Assembly (NCBI RefSeq): GCF_002723915.1
Contig: NZ_BEWL01000001.1
Coordinates: 372,001 to 436,000 of the forward strand
DNA length: 64,000 nt
Source: Gluconobacter albidus
Lineage (GTDB): Bacteria; Pseudomonadota; Alphaproteobacteria; Acetobacterales; Acetobacteraceae
Reading direction: 5' to 3'
Shown in pieces: positions 5,438 to 12,419 of the stretch. A program made the position numbers and the translations under genes. The notes under the pieces are model-generated. The model worked only from the letters and a program-made list of their open reading frames with translations. It did no database searches and had not been told where the DNA came from. The stretch's first letter is position 1, and each line of letters begins with the position of its first letter.

Positions 5438-6636
5438 CGCTCCAGATCCCCGTCACGTTTGATCGTGACGACATTCCTGCCATGGCGTTCCTGAAGGTTC
5501 TACCGGCCGAGTTGCGCGGCGTGTTCCATTCTCTGATGGACGCTCTGAAATCTGCCCGTGACGTAGTGTTCCGCATTGGCGGTCGCGCGCTGGACGATGC
5601 TCAAGTCGCGCAGTTGGCGTGCGAGAACGTCGAGGTGCTGCGTCGCGTCTTGCCGGAACTCGAGTTCACCCGGTTCATCCTGCGAGACGAAGACGGCGCG
5701 CTCTACAGCCCGCACCTCGTGGAACGGCAGATCCGTCGTGAAGAACGGGCTCAGGCCCGTGCTGAAAAGCAACGTCGCCTGGAAGAGTTTCAGGAGCGTC
5801 AAGACGCGGGAGAATTCGCTCCAGGGGCATCTATAAAAAAGATGACCTCTCGCGCCAATGCTGCGAAGGGGGGACGCCCGCGCCAGGGCGAGAAGCCGGA
5901 AGAGGCTTATGCGCGGCGGGAGCGTGAAGCGATCGCACAGCGTGAAATGCGTTTGCTGTCGGCCGTGTCGGGTGGGCGGGTTTCGGAAACTGAAAACCAA
6001 AGCCAGTTTTCAAAAGCGGTTTTGGTTTCCGGGGTTTCGGTTTCAAAACCGGTTTCCGGGTTTTCCGTAGATCTAGAATTAGAGAAAGATATATCCCCTT
6101 CTGATTCTAATTCTACGAAACCGGCAGAAACCGAAACCGACAAACCGGCCCTGGAGATTTCGGAAGCACTGATCTCCCAGACCGTCGCCCGCGTCCTCAA
6201 GATTGGACGCCTGCCAGACGGCCAGGCCGGGTTCGCCAAGAGCATCTGCGGCCGTTTCTTGCGAGATGGTGTTCCAGCCGATGTGCTGGTTGAGGCTGTA
6301 AAGCAGCATGCCGAGAAAATGGCGCTGAATGGCGACACTGCTTACAAAATGGGCGCTTTCCGCAAGCCGATCGAGCGGTTCTGGGCCGATCATCAGGCGG
6401 GCGTATCAACCGCCCCTTCCCCGGAGCCAGTAGCTCGGGAAGACTGGGAAGATCGTGCGCTGGAAGTCTATGCCAGGGCGCAGAGGGTCTGGAATGAAGC
6501 CTTCCGCCTGAAGCGGGACTTCTCGGCCGTGAAACGGGACTGGCTGGAACTGACGAAGACCCATGACCTGCCTACCTGCCCCGTTGAGCGCGATGCATAT
6601 CTGGACTGGTACCGCCCGCAGGCGCAGGCCGCATGA
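5434..6636 (+). CDS. Phage replication initiator/helicase-loader-like protein
   Basis: 400-residue protein in the position of lambda O. The N-terminal part (about 1-110) resembles DUF1376-type replication proteins, ending in LYSPHLVERQIRREER and a charged helix; then a linker with SRANAAKGGRPRQGE. Residues about 180-240 are a low-complexity Ser/Thr/Glu/Lys linker encoded by repeated GGTTTC and GAAACC motifs, an origin-like element. The C-terminal part (about 240-400) is helical and may contact the replicative helicase. ATGA overlaps at both ends couple it to its neighbours. No catalytic helicase motif is seen, so it is an initiator or loader rather than a helicase. Confidence 0.65.
   Translation: MTLQIPVTFDRDDIPAMAFLKVLPAELRGVFHSLMDALKSARDVVFRIGGRALDDAQVAQLACENVEVLRRVLPELEFTRFILRDEDGALYSPHLVERQIRREERAQARAEKQRRLEEFQERQDAGEFAPGASIKKMTSRANAAKGGRPRQGEKPEEAYARREREAIAQREMRLLSAVSGGRVSETENQSQFSKAVLVSGVSVSKPVSGFSVDLELEKDISPSDSNSTKPAETETDKPALEISEALISQTVARVLKIGRLPDGQAGFAKSICGRFLRDGVPADVLVEAVKQHAEKMALNGDTAYKMGAFRKPIERFWADHQAGVSTAPSPEPVAREDWEDRALEVYARAQRVWNEAFRLKRDFSAVKRDWLELTKTHDLPTCPVERDAYLDWYRPQAQAA
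5978..6146. other. Candidate phage replication origin (iterons plus AT-rich segment)
   Basis: Four GGTTTC copies at 6024, 6033, 6039 and 6051 (and a fifth related one at 5979) lie left of an AT-rich stretch 6066-6118; three GAAACC copies in the opposite sense follow at 6117, 6127 and 6133. The AT-rich stretch is bounded by a perfect repeat TAGAATTAGA / TCTAATTCTA (6074-6083, 6106-6115). The layout inside the initiator gene copies that of lambda ori within gene O. Function is inferred. Confidence 0.55.
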
Positions 6637-6845
6637 AGGCGCTGCGGAGAGCCCTCGCCTCTTTCACCCATTCTGAATTCCTCACGGTCCGCTCTGAACG
6701 TGACCAGGCGCAGCATGCTGCCTTGGCACTGGAGCTGACTGTCGCGGATCAAGCCCTGGAGATTGTCACGCTCCAGGCCCGTTTGGCTCGGCTCACCTCG
6801 AACCGGGATGCCGACGGCCGATTTATGAAGCGCAACCCCACATGA
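6633..6845 (+). CDS. Small coiled-coil protein, 70 aa
   Basis: ATG overlaps the stop of the replication gene (ATGA). A single long helix with heptad-like leucines (AALALELTVADQALEIVTLQ) suggests a coiled coil; the ends are basic. No family recognised. Likely a coupled partner or accessory of the replication protein. Confidence 0.55.
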   Translation: MKALRRALASFTHSEFLTVRSERDQAQHAALALELTVADQALEIVTLQARLARLTSNRDADGRFMKRNPT

Positions 6846-6852
6846 ACGTGGA

Positions 6853-7353
6853 ATGCAAATGACTACTGCCACTGAGGCAACTCAAAATATCAGAGAAAAC
6901 ATCGTCCCGCTTGTCGGGGCTTGGGCTAACCGCTTCACCTTAACTGAGCTGGATTTAGGAAAAGACAGACCACCTGTCGAAGTCATTCGACGCGGTGTCG
7001 GGCTGTATAGCCTCCTCCGCAGCGGGAAGATTACACAGCGGCATGTAGATAATGCCGAACGATGGGCGCGGGATTTTGAAACGGGCATTATGGGCGCGTC
7101 TGATCCGGAGCGACGCTCAAACGGACAGGGTACGCTAGAAGACATGTTACTGGCGCGATCTGCGGCAGTGGCACGCTGTGAAGGCATACGCCGAACCTTG
7201 GGGCGATATGCAGCCGATTTGCTTGTTCTTCTGGTGCTAGACGGGCTGTCCATTGCGAAAATCGCAGAACTGTACGGTAAGAATCGTCAAGGCATGACAG
7301 GTGCAGTCGAGTTGCTGCTCGAGCAAGTCACAGACTATTATGATACGAACTGA
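6853..7353 (+). CDS. Putative HTH late regulator, 166 aa
   Basis: The C-terminal 50 residues (LLVLDGLSIAKIAELYGKNR and following) form a sigma-region-4-like helix-turn-helix, and the N-terminal half is helical (DNAERWARDFETGIMGA). This resembles DUF6456-like or RinA/ArpU-like phage regulators, which switch on packaging and structural genes. It lies at the end of the early rightward genes, where such an activator is expected. The family assignment is tentative. Confidence 0.5.
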   Translation: MQMTTATEATQNIRENIVPLVGAWANRFTLTELDLGKDRPPVEVIRRGVGLYSLLRSGKITQRHVDNAERWARDFETGIMGASDPERRSNGQGTLEDMLLARSAAVARCEGIRRTLGRYAADLLVLLVLDGLSIAKIAELYGKNRQGMTGAVELLLEQVTDYYDTN

Positions 7354-7379
7354 GATGTTTTTACAAAACAGGTTGTGAG

Positions 7380-7958
7380 ATGATGTTCAACTGCTTCTGG
7401 CATATTCCAGACTGGACCTTTGTAGATATTCTTGGGTTTGTTTGGGATGGGCTAAAAGCAGCTGCACCAGCTCTAGTTGCCTGGGTGGCATATAAAGTCT
7501 CTGTCGAAGCAAAAGATGCCACACAGGCCCAAAAGGACATTGCTGCAAACCAATATTTAATAAGCCTTTATGATGTGAGAAGATCGTCTTTATCAAAACT
7601 TACAACATGGCTAAAATCTAATGAAAACAAAATATTAGGAACGCGGGAGACAAATTCTGATATACCTGATATAATACAAGAAATAGAAGATACTTACTGT
7701 ATGAATTTTAATATCCGAGGCATAGATAAGCAAATAGCAGATATCTTGGCAGAAGAACTTCAAGCTTCTGTTCTCGATAAATGGGTCGAACGAGAAAGTG
7801 ACCATTCATCACAGGCCGTAAGAAATTCCCTCGCTGAAGCAGCTCACCATCGAGCGCGCCATGCTGAGTTCCAAAGATTGCTGGTCGATGATCTGGAGAA
7901 GATAGTTTTGAAATGCAGAGCTAAGTTGAAGGTTCCTGATCAGCCTTATCAAGCATAG
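7380..7958 (+). CDS. Membrane-anchored accessory protein, 192 aa
   Basis: One N-terminal hydrophobic segment at about residues 22-42 (GLKAAAPALVAWVAYKV) followed by a long soluble helical domain. Codon use is clearly more A/T-rich than in the neighbouring genes, and the gene is closed by its own terminator at 8009-8043, both signs of an independently acquired accessory gene. Topology (short N-terminal anchor, cytoplasmic domain) resembles superinfection-exclusion proteins, but no family motif is seen. Confidence 0.7.
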   Translation: MMFNCFWHIPDWTFVDILGFVWDGLKAAAPALVAWVAYKVSVEAKDATQAQKDIAANQYLISLYDVRRSSLSKLTTWLKSNENKILGTRETNSDIPDIIQEIEDTYCMNFNIRGIDKQIADILAEELQASVLDKWVERESDHSSQAVRNSLAEAAHHRARHAEFQRLLVDDLEKIVLKCRAKLKVPDQPYQA

Positions 7959-8008
7959 TTAGCTATTGACCTGAAACAGGAACGGACAGTAAACATCTAA
8001 GCTCTACG

Positions 8009-8043
8009 AAGGCGTGTGACCATTGAAGGTCCACGCCTTTTTT
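8009..8043 (+). terminator. Intrinsic terminator
   Basis: AAGGCGTG (8009-8016) pairs with CACGCCTT (8032-8039), with an inner GACC/GGTC pair, followed by a T-tract. It ends the transcript of the membrane-anchored accessory gene. Confidence 0.85.
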
Positions 8044-8081
8044 ATTGGCGTTTTCGCCCCTCTCCCAAAAGCGAATCAGAA

Positions 8082-8495
8082 ATGCGGACACTCGCCCCTG
8101 CGAGCGCAGGCGACGTGTGCCGTCGCGGCGCGCAGCACTATTGTGTGCTTGCGGTCGAGGGGAAACGGGCGCTTTGCGTGCCCGTCATCTTCAACCGCAC
8201 ATTCATTCATCGCGCTGATGTTTTCCTCTGGGACAGTCGGCGCGAAAAATCGCTTCAGCTGTCAGGGACAACGGTTGTCCGTTGCACAGATCATCGCTGG
8301 CGCGAGAATGGCTGGGATAGCTGCACGTTGCAGGTCAGCCCTTCAGTCATGCGAAAAATCCTCGCCAGTTTGTGTCGGGACAGTGAAGCCCAGGCAATCG
8401 AGACTGGCCGCTCCGGATTGTATCAATCCACTCTGGCGCGCGGGCCCAAGCTCGGTGATCGCGGTCGGAAGAAGGGTGGCTCACCATCCGACTGA
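8082..8495 (+). CDS. Hypothetical protein, 137 aa
   Basis: Protein with a plausible beta-rich core (CVLAVEGKRALCVPVIF) and a central WDSRREKSLQLSGTTVV segment, ending in a basic tail. No known family; a weak likeness to MazF/PemK-type barrels is not enough to call a toxin. The start is uncertain: ATG 8082 has no clear ribosome site, and the upstream GTG at 8016 falls inside the terminator hairpin. A second frame in the same direction (8023-8583) is judged a shadow. Confidence 0.45.
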   Translation: MRTLAPASAGDVCRRGAQHYCVLAVEGKRALCVPVIFNRTFIHRADVFLWDSRREKSLQLSGTTVVRCTDHRWRENGWDSCTLQVSPSVMRKILASLCRDSEAQAIETGRSGLYQSTLARGPKLGDRGRKKGGSPSD

Positions 8496-8526
8496 CAGGC
8501 GCGAAAGGCGACACGATAACCCGGAG

Positions 8527-8617
8527 TTATCTGACAAGCCTATCAAGACAGAGTGTCAGATAACCCGTCAGAAGGGTTCATAACCCGTCAGATAATACCT
8601 GTTATCTGACGGTTTTT
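8527..8617. repeat. dif-like 28-bp palindrome with extra half-sites, also a terminator
   Basis: At 8585-8612, CCGTCAGATAA, a 6-base centre TACCTG and TTATCTGACGG form an 11-6-11 layout with inner ATAA/TTAT ends, as in Xer dif sites, but with perfectly symmetric arms. Two more GTCAGATAA half-sites lie at 8527-8535 (reverse) and 8555-8563 (forward), and TAACCCGTCAGA is repeated at 8561 and 8581. The T-tract at 8613-8617 means the same palindrome can act as an intrinsic terminator. Confidence 0.6.
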
Positions 8618-8677
8618 CAGGGTCTCCGCAGGATCGGAAATCCTTATTATTCAACGACTTGTCGGAGAACTGGGCCA

Positions 8678-9529
8678 ATGGCACCAGCAACGGCCGCGAA
8701 AAGGCCCCGTATCTCTGATGACGATCGCCTCGTGAATATGTGGCTTCACAACCGCTCCGCGAACACGGCCCGCGCCTATCGTGCGGACGTGGATGCCTTT
8801 CGCCAGTGGGCCGACAAGCCGCTTGCGGATGTTGTGCTGGATGACCTGCAAGGCTGGTTTGACAGCCTCAAGGGATCGGACGCCACGCGCCGCCGAAAGC
8901 TGGCCTCCGTCAAATCGGCTCTGGCCTTCGGGGTCCGCGTCGGTTTTCTGGACGTAGACGTTGGCGCGGCGCTCCGTCTCGATCGTGGGCGAGATCGTCT
9001 CAGTGAGCGCATCCTCACGGAAGAGGATGTGCGGCGCGTCATCGACATGGAGGAATGCCCGCGAAAGCGGGTCGCCCTCCGCGTTTTGTATTTCATGGGA
9101 CTGCGCATCTCGGAGATGTGCAGCCTGACCTGGCGAGACATGACACGGCGTCAGCAGGGAGGCGTGGCCTCCGTGTTCGGCAAAGGGGGCAAGACACGCC
9201 ATGTGCTTGTTCCCGCAAAGCTGTGGAAAGAGATCGTGGCTGTGAGAGCTGACGACTGGCGTCCTGAAACGCCTGTTGTCCCCGGCCACGATGGGAGCCC
9301 GCTTCACTTGAGAGCTGCACATCGCCTCGTGAAGCGGGCGGCGAAGCGTGCCGGATTGCCAGATGCCTCGGCGCACTGGTTCCGGCACGCCCACGCATCA
9401 CACGCCCTGGACAATGGCGCACCCGCGCATGTCGTCCAGCAGACTTTGGGACATTCCGACCTGAAGACCACGACACGCTACGCCCACGTCCGCGAAGGCG
9501 ACGGTGGCGGCAATTACCTGAAAGACTGA
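8678..9529 (+). CDS. XerC/D-like tyrosine recombinase (second recombinase)
   Basis: 283-residue site-specific recombinase. The N-terminal SAM-like core-binding domain spans about 15-95 (NRSANTARAYRADVDAFRQW). The catalytic domain shows Arg143 (GLRISEM), Lys in GKGGKTRH, His233 and Arg236 (HWFRH), His259 (LGHSD) and Tyr268 (TRYAHV), so all key residues are present. It is shorter and more Xer-like than the integrase at the left end and sits between replication and packaging genes, directly after a dif-like palindrome. Likely roles are dimer resolution or circularisation of phage DNA, or recombination at host sites; this is inference. ATG 8678 has GGAG ten bases upstream. Confidence 0.9.
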   Translation: MAPATAAKRPRISDDDRLVNMWLHNRSANTARAYRADVDAFRQWADKPLADVVLDDLQGWFDSLKGSDATRRRKLASVKSALAFGVRVGFLDVDVGAALRLDRGRDRLSERILTEEDVRRVIDMEECPRKRVALRVLYFMGLRISEMCSLTWRDMTRRQQGGVASVFGKGGKTRHVLVPAKLWKEIVAVRADDWRPETPVVPGHDGSPLHLRAAHRLVKRAAKRAGLPDASAHWFRHAHASHALDNGAPAHVVQQTLGHSDLKTTTRYAHVREGDGGGNYLKD

Positions 9530-9571
9530 CGCCTCACGAAAAGGCAGCGTCGGCCATTACTGGAGAGCAAA

Positions 9572-9769
9572 ATGAGCACTCGATACCGACGCCGCCCCGA
9601 AACGCCTGAAGAGATCCAGGCGGAGCATGTCGATTTCTGGACCCGCGCAGCCGAGCGATACGAGCGCACGGCACAGCATGCGCGGATGCCGGGAATGAAG
9701 ATCTGGGCAGCCGCTGAAGCGCGCCGCGCCCGCGCAATCGAGGCCGATCGCAAGCGAGAACAGGCATGA
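9572..9769 (+). CDS. Small basic helical protein, 65 aa
   Basis: Highly charged helix with many Arg/Glu pairs (AAAEARRARAIEADRKREQ). GGAGAG precedes ATG at good spacing, and the stop overlaps the ATG of the DUF3164 gene (ATGA), indicating coupling. No family recognised. Confidence 0.6.
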   Translation: MSTRYRRRPETPEEIQAEHVDFWTRAAERYERTAQHARMPGMKIWAAAEARRARAIEADRKREQA

Positions 9770-10377
9770 GCCACAACCCCGACGATTACATGAAGGATTC
9801 CGCTGGCCGTCTGGTGCCACGGGCGAACGTGAAGCCGGAGGACCTGCTTCAGGACGAGCTGGTGCGCAAGCTATTCGAGCGCGCCCGCACCATCCGTGAA
9901 GGCATGCGCCAGTTTCGTGAGGATGCAGACAGCGACATTCGCGCCTTTCTGGATCTTCTGGCGGAGCAGTACGGAGCCAAGAAGGGCGGTGCCAAGGGCA
10001 ATCTGACGCTGGCGACCTATGACGGCTGCGAGCGCGTAACCATCGCCATCAGCGACACCATCACGTTCGGCCCAGAGCTTCAGATCGCCAAGGAACTGGT
10101 GGACAGCTGCCTGACGCGCTGGACGGAAGGCGGCAACGCCAATATCCGCGCCGTCGTCACCGATGCCTTTGACGTCGGCAAAGAAGGCAAGCTGAACGTG
10201 TCCAAGATCCTCGGACTGCGCCGGCTTTCGATCGACGATGATGAATGGAAGCGCGCCATGCAGGCCATCACTGACGCGGTGAAGGTGAACGCATCGCGCA
10301 GCTACATCCGTTTCCATGAGCGCGCCTCTCCGGACAGCGCGTTCATTCAGGTTCCCTTGGACATTGCCAAGGCATAA
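9766..10377 (+). CDS. DUF3164 family protein
   Basis: 203 residues matching DUF3164 along the whole length: an N-terminal DSAGRLVPRANVKPEDLLQD, the conserved GGAKGNLTLATYDGCERV core at about 74-91, and the C-terminal SRSYIRFHER signature. The family is common in Mu-like and other transposable or temperate phages; its biochemical role is not established. It follows the Xer-like recombinase and a coupled small gene, and is closed by a terminator. Confidence 0.85.
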   Translation: MSHNPDDYMKDSAGRLVPRANVKPEDLLQDELVRKLFERARTIREGMRQFREDADSDIRAFLDLLAEQYGAKKGGAKGNLTLATYDGCERVTIAISDTITFGPELQIAKELVDSCLTRWTEGGNANIRAVVTDAFDVGKEGKLNVSKILGLRRLSIDDDEWKRAMQAITDAVKVNASRSYIRFHERASPDSAFIQVPLDIAKA

Positions 10378-10383
10378 AAAAAG

Positions 10384-10405
10384 GCCGGAGCAATGTCCGG
10401 CTTTT
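10384..10405. terminator. Bidirectional intrinsic terminator
   Basis: GCCGGA (10384-10389) and TCCGGC (10396-10401) with an A-tract before and a T-tract after. It separates the rightward DUF3164 gene from the leftward toxin-antitoxin cluster and can serve both. Confidence 0.8.
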
Positions 10406-10437
10406 CGCAGTTAACGGCGCTTTGTCACGTTTCAGAA

Positions 10438-10743
10438 TCAACAAGCATAGTCTCTGAGCTGACATACGGACTGAGTATCGTCTTCAGGCAGCCTTACTCT
10501 GACGATGAATGCCATACCCGATTCGTTATTCGGATCCCGCATAATAGTTTTGAAGGATGATGGATCTGGCATGTCACATCCTTCCTCGATCATTCCTTCA
10601 ATGTGAAAAGCCAAAGCCTCGTAGGCCATGACGTGTGCTTCAGCCAATGTATCACCAACTGTTACGCAGCCCGGAAAGTCTGGGAAACTGACACCGAAAT
10701 CGCTATCGGGATCTTTGTGAACGAGACCAAGGTATTCAGTCAT
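10438..10743 (-). CDS. HicB-family antitoxin-like protein
   Basis: 101 residues with a HicB-type fold: FGVSFPDFPGCVTVGDTLAEA followed by a helix (YEALAFHIEGMIEEG). Such proteins normally neutralise the HicA RNase, but no HicA gene lies beside it. It starts nine bases after brnA and is therefore probably the third gene of that operon. It may be an orphan antitoxin, an extra regulator, or protect against a HicA elsewhere. Confidence 0.8.
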   Translation of the reverse strand: MTEYLGLVHKDPDSDFGVSFPDFPGCVTVGDTLAEAHVMAYEALAFHIEGMIEEGCDMPDPSSFKTIMRDPNNESGMAFIVRVRLPEDDTQSVCQLRDYAC

Positions 10744-10752
10744 TGCACCGTC

Positions 10753-11010
10753 TCAATGAGACAATGAGGCTTTAAGCGCCTCGTTGATTCTTGTCTGCCA
10801 ACCAGCACCTTGCCGCTTGAAAGCGTCCAGAACGTCAGCATCCAGCCGCAATGTGACCTGCTGCTTTCGATGCGGATTAGTCGGACGTCCGCGACGCACG
10901 ACCGTTTTACCGTTCCGAACGGTCGCGGCTTCAAAGAAAGCATCGGTGAGTTCCGGAGCATCGTCCGGATCAACCCATTCTGGCTTTCCACTGTTGTTCT
11001 TCGCGTTCAT
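10753..11010 (-). CDS. brnA: BrnA antitoxin
   Basis: Antitoxin of the BrnTA type II system. The C-terminal half has the ribbon-helix-helix DNA-binding region (RKQQVTLRLDADVLDAFKRQ then GWQTRINEALK), and the N-terminal half is an acidic toxin-binding segment (VDPDDAPELTDAFFEAAT). ATG 11010 sits eight bases after GAGG and is preferred to ATG 11016. It overlaps brnT by about 40 bases, as usual for this pair, and likely represses the operon with BrnT. Confidence 0.88.
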   Translation of the reverse strand: MNAKNNSGKPEWVDPDDAPELTDAFFEAATVRNGKTVVRRGRPTNPHRKQQVTLRLDADVLDAFKRQGAGWQTRINEALKASLSH

Positions 11011-11242
11011 GTGCATGCCTCATGGAGATAATGCGGCGAGCATCGCCACGTGGTGTCCAGACCATCACGACAAGGCGTTCATTCAACATCCCGGCCGTAA
11101 TGAAACGCTCTTCGCCATAGTCTTTTCGTAAGTCCGGCGCGGTTGCTGTCATGCCTTCGAAAACGGCAGCAGCGTCGGCGAAGTCGAGACCGCGTTCAGA
11201 CAAGGTTTTATCGCACTTGGCGTTATCGAACTCGACTTTCAT
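10970..11242 (-). CDS. brnT: BrnT toxin
   Basis: 90-residue RelE-fold ribonuclease toxin. Family features are visible: the N-terminal VEFDNAKCDKTLSERGLDF, the GEERFITAGMLNERLVVMVW core, and the C-terminal RIISMRHAHEREEQQW with the conserved Arg-rich catalytic end. Leftward, first in the operon, divergent from the HNH gene. BrnT cleaves mRNA when BrnA is lost, which can stabilise a prophage; that role here is inferred. Confidence 0.9.
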   Translation of the reverse strand: MKVEFDNAKCDKTLSERGLDFADAAAVFEGMTATAPDLRKDYGEERFITAGMLNERLVVMVWTPRGDARRIISMRHAHEREEQQWKARMG

Positions 11243-11249
11243 GAACTTG

Positions 11250-11301
11250 ATGTAGCTACGAATAATCCATAGAGCAAGGATATAATGTAGTTACAAATAA
11301 T
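11250..11301. promoter_or_regulatory. Direct repeats in the brnT/HNH intergenic region
   Basis: ATGTAGCTACGAATAAT at 11250-11266 is repeated as ATGTAGTTACAAATAAT at 11285-11301; both contain a small palindrome (GTAGCTAC, TGTAGTTACA). The position just upstream of brnT fits a BrnA operator. Confidence 0.5.
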
Positions 11302-11314
11302 AGTGAGAAGCATC

Positions 11315-11629
11315 ATGGCACTGCTGCGTTGCATCAACAGCGGGCTGGCAGTGCTGGACACCAGCATCGCCCACGAACCACCCAAGCGCGCAGACGCGTT
11401 CTATGTCTCGAAGGAATGGCGCGCCCTGATGGGCACCATCCTCAAGCAGCGTGGACGCGTCTGCGAGCGCTGCGGCCGGTCTGGCTGCCGGATCTTCGGC
11501 GACCACATCGTCGAACTGAAGGACGGCGGCGCCAAGCTCGATCCGGCGAACGTCCAGCTGCTCTGCGGCTCGTGCCACACGGCCAAGACGGCGCGGGCAA
11601 AAGCGCAGCGCGCGGCGAAAAGCTGGTGA
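11315..11629 (+). CDS. HNH endonuclease
   Basis: 104 residues with a full HNH signature: zinc Cys pair VCERCGRSGC, the catalytic DHI with its loop (GDHIVELKDGG), Asn in DPANVQ, and the second Cys pair LLCGSCHTAK. In HK97-like phages such a gene lies directly before the terminase and is needed for cos cleavage with TerS/TerL. ATG 11315 has GAGAAG upstream. Confidence 0.92.
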   Translation: MALLRCINSGLAVLDTSIAHEPPKRADAFYVSKEWRALMGTILKQRGRVCERCGRSGCRIFGDHIVELKDGGAKLDPANVQLLCGSCHTAKTARAKAQRAAKSW

Positions 11630-11819
11630 AAAACGGCTGAAAACCGTCATTTTCTCGCGTTTTCAACCCAAAAGGCGACCGAAACGGTACGGATTGAGGG
11701 GGGGGCGGGTCAAATCTTCGGCCCGACCCCAGGGGCGTAACCGCGCCAGTTCCACGCGTGAAAAATTTTCCTGAAATTACGAAATGAGGTGCGCACCATC
11801 CTGCGCAGGACGGTCCAGA
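11630..11819 (+). other. Intergenic cos-region candidate
   Basis: 190 bases between the HNH and small terminase genes. It holds an eight-G run (11698-11705), a GC-rich stretch with imperfect symmetry (GGGTC ... GACCC, about 11707-11728), and TGCGCA at 11790 and 11802. The location is where cos sites of HNH-containing phages are found. The cut position cannot be read from the sequence. Confidence 0.4.
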
Positions 11820-12419
11820 ATGTCGAAAAAACCGCCCGCAAACTGGGAGGAGATTGCCAGCGCCTACTGCGTAGGAAGCCTGTCAAATCGCCAGATTGCC
11901 AAGCAATTCGGGATTGCCGAAAGCACCCTGCGCAAGCGCATCGCGTCTGAAGGATGGGAGAAAACAGGTGCGCAAAAGGTGCGCACTCGCACTCCAAAAG
12001 TGCGCACCGCTGCGCACTCTGGAACAGCAACGCCAAAACGCCCTTCCCCGATCATCGCAGAAGCCATCCCGGACGACATCGAGGGCCGCCTGCTCTGCCT
12101 GGCAGAACGCATGACCGACGAACTGGAGCAGATCACGGCGCACCAGGGCGAAATCTCTGAAGCAATCGAAATTGAGACGATGGACGACGAAAACCCGCGC
12201 CGAAAAGAGGCAATGCTGAAAGCCATCAGTCACCCGATCCGGGCCAATTCGCTCAAGACGATCGCGCAGACCGTCGCGCTGCTCGGCGGCAAAGGGGCCA
12301 GCAAAAAGGGCAAGAAGGAGCAGCTCAAAGATGCTGCTGATACTGCATCCTCTGGGAAGTTTGCGCCCATGACTCAACCCAAACTGGTAGTGAACAATGG
12401 CAAGCGACGGGACAGTTAA
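11820..12419 (+). CDS. terS: Terminase small subunit
   Basis: 199-residue DNA-recognition subunit of the packaging motor. An N-terminal HTH (about 8-45: SLSNRQIAKQFGIAESTLRK) binds DNA; a basic linker follows, then a helical oligomerisation domain (ERMTDELEQITAHQGEISEA). ATG 11820 has AGGAC eight bases upstream. Its end overlaps the large subunit start by 23 bases. Four of six local TGCGCA repeats lie in the linker-coding part. Confidence 0.85.
   Translation: MSKKPPANWEEIASAYCVGSLSNRQIAKQFGIAESTLRKRIASEGWEKTGAQKVRTRTPKVRTAAHSGTATPKRPSPIIAEAIPDDIEGRLLCLAERMTDELEQITAHQGEISEAIEIETMDDENPRRKEAMLKAISHPIRANSLKTIAQTVALLGGKGASKKGKKEQLKDAADTASSGKFAPMTQPKLVVNNGKRRDS

Noticed and set aside
8023-8583. 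Alternative 186-codon plus-strand frame
   Set aside because: Starts inside the terminator hairpin and has Ser/Ala/Arg-rich shadow composition; it also runs into the dif-like repeats.
8527-8617. Reading the repeat cluster as a small CRISPR array
   Set aside because: The units are 9-12 bases, in both orientations and without regular spacers; no cas genes are present.
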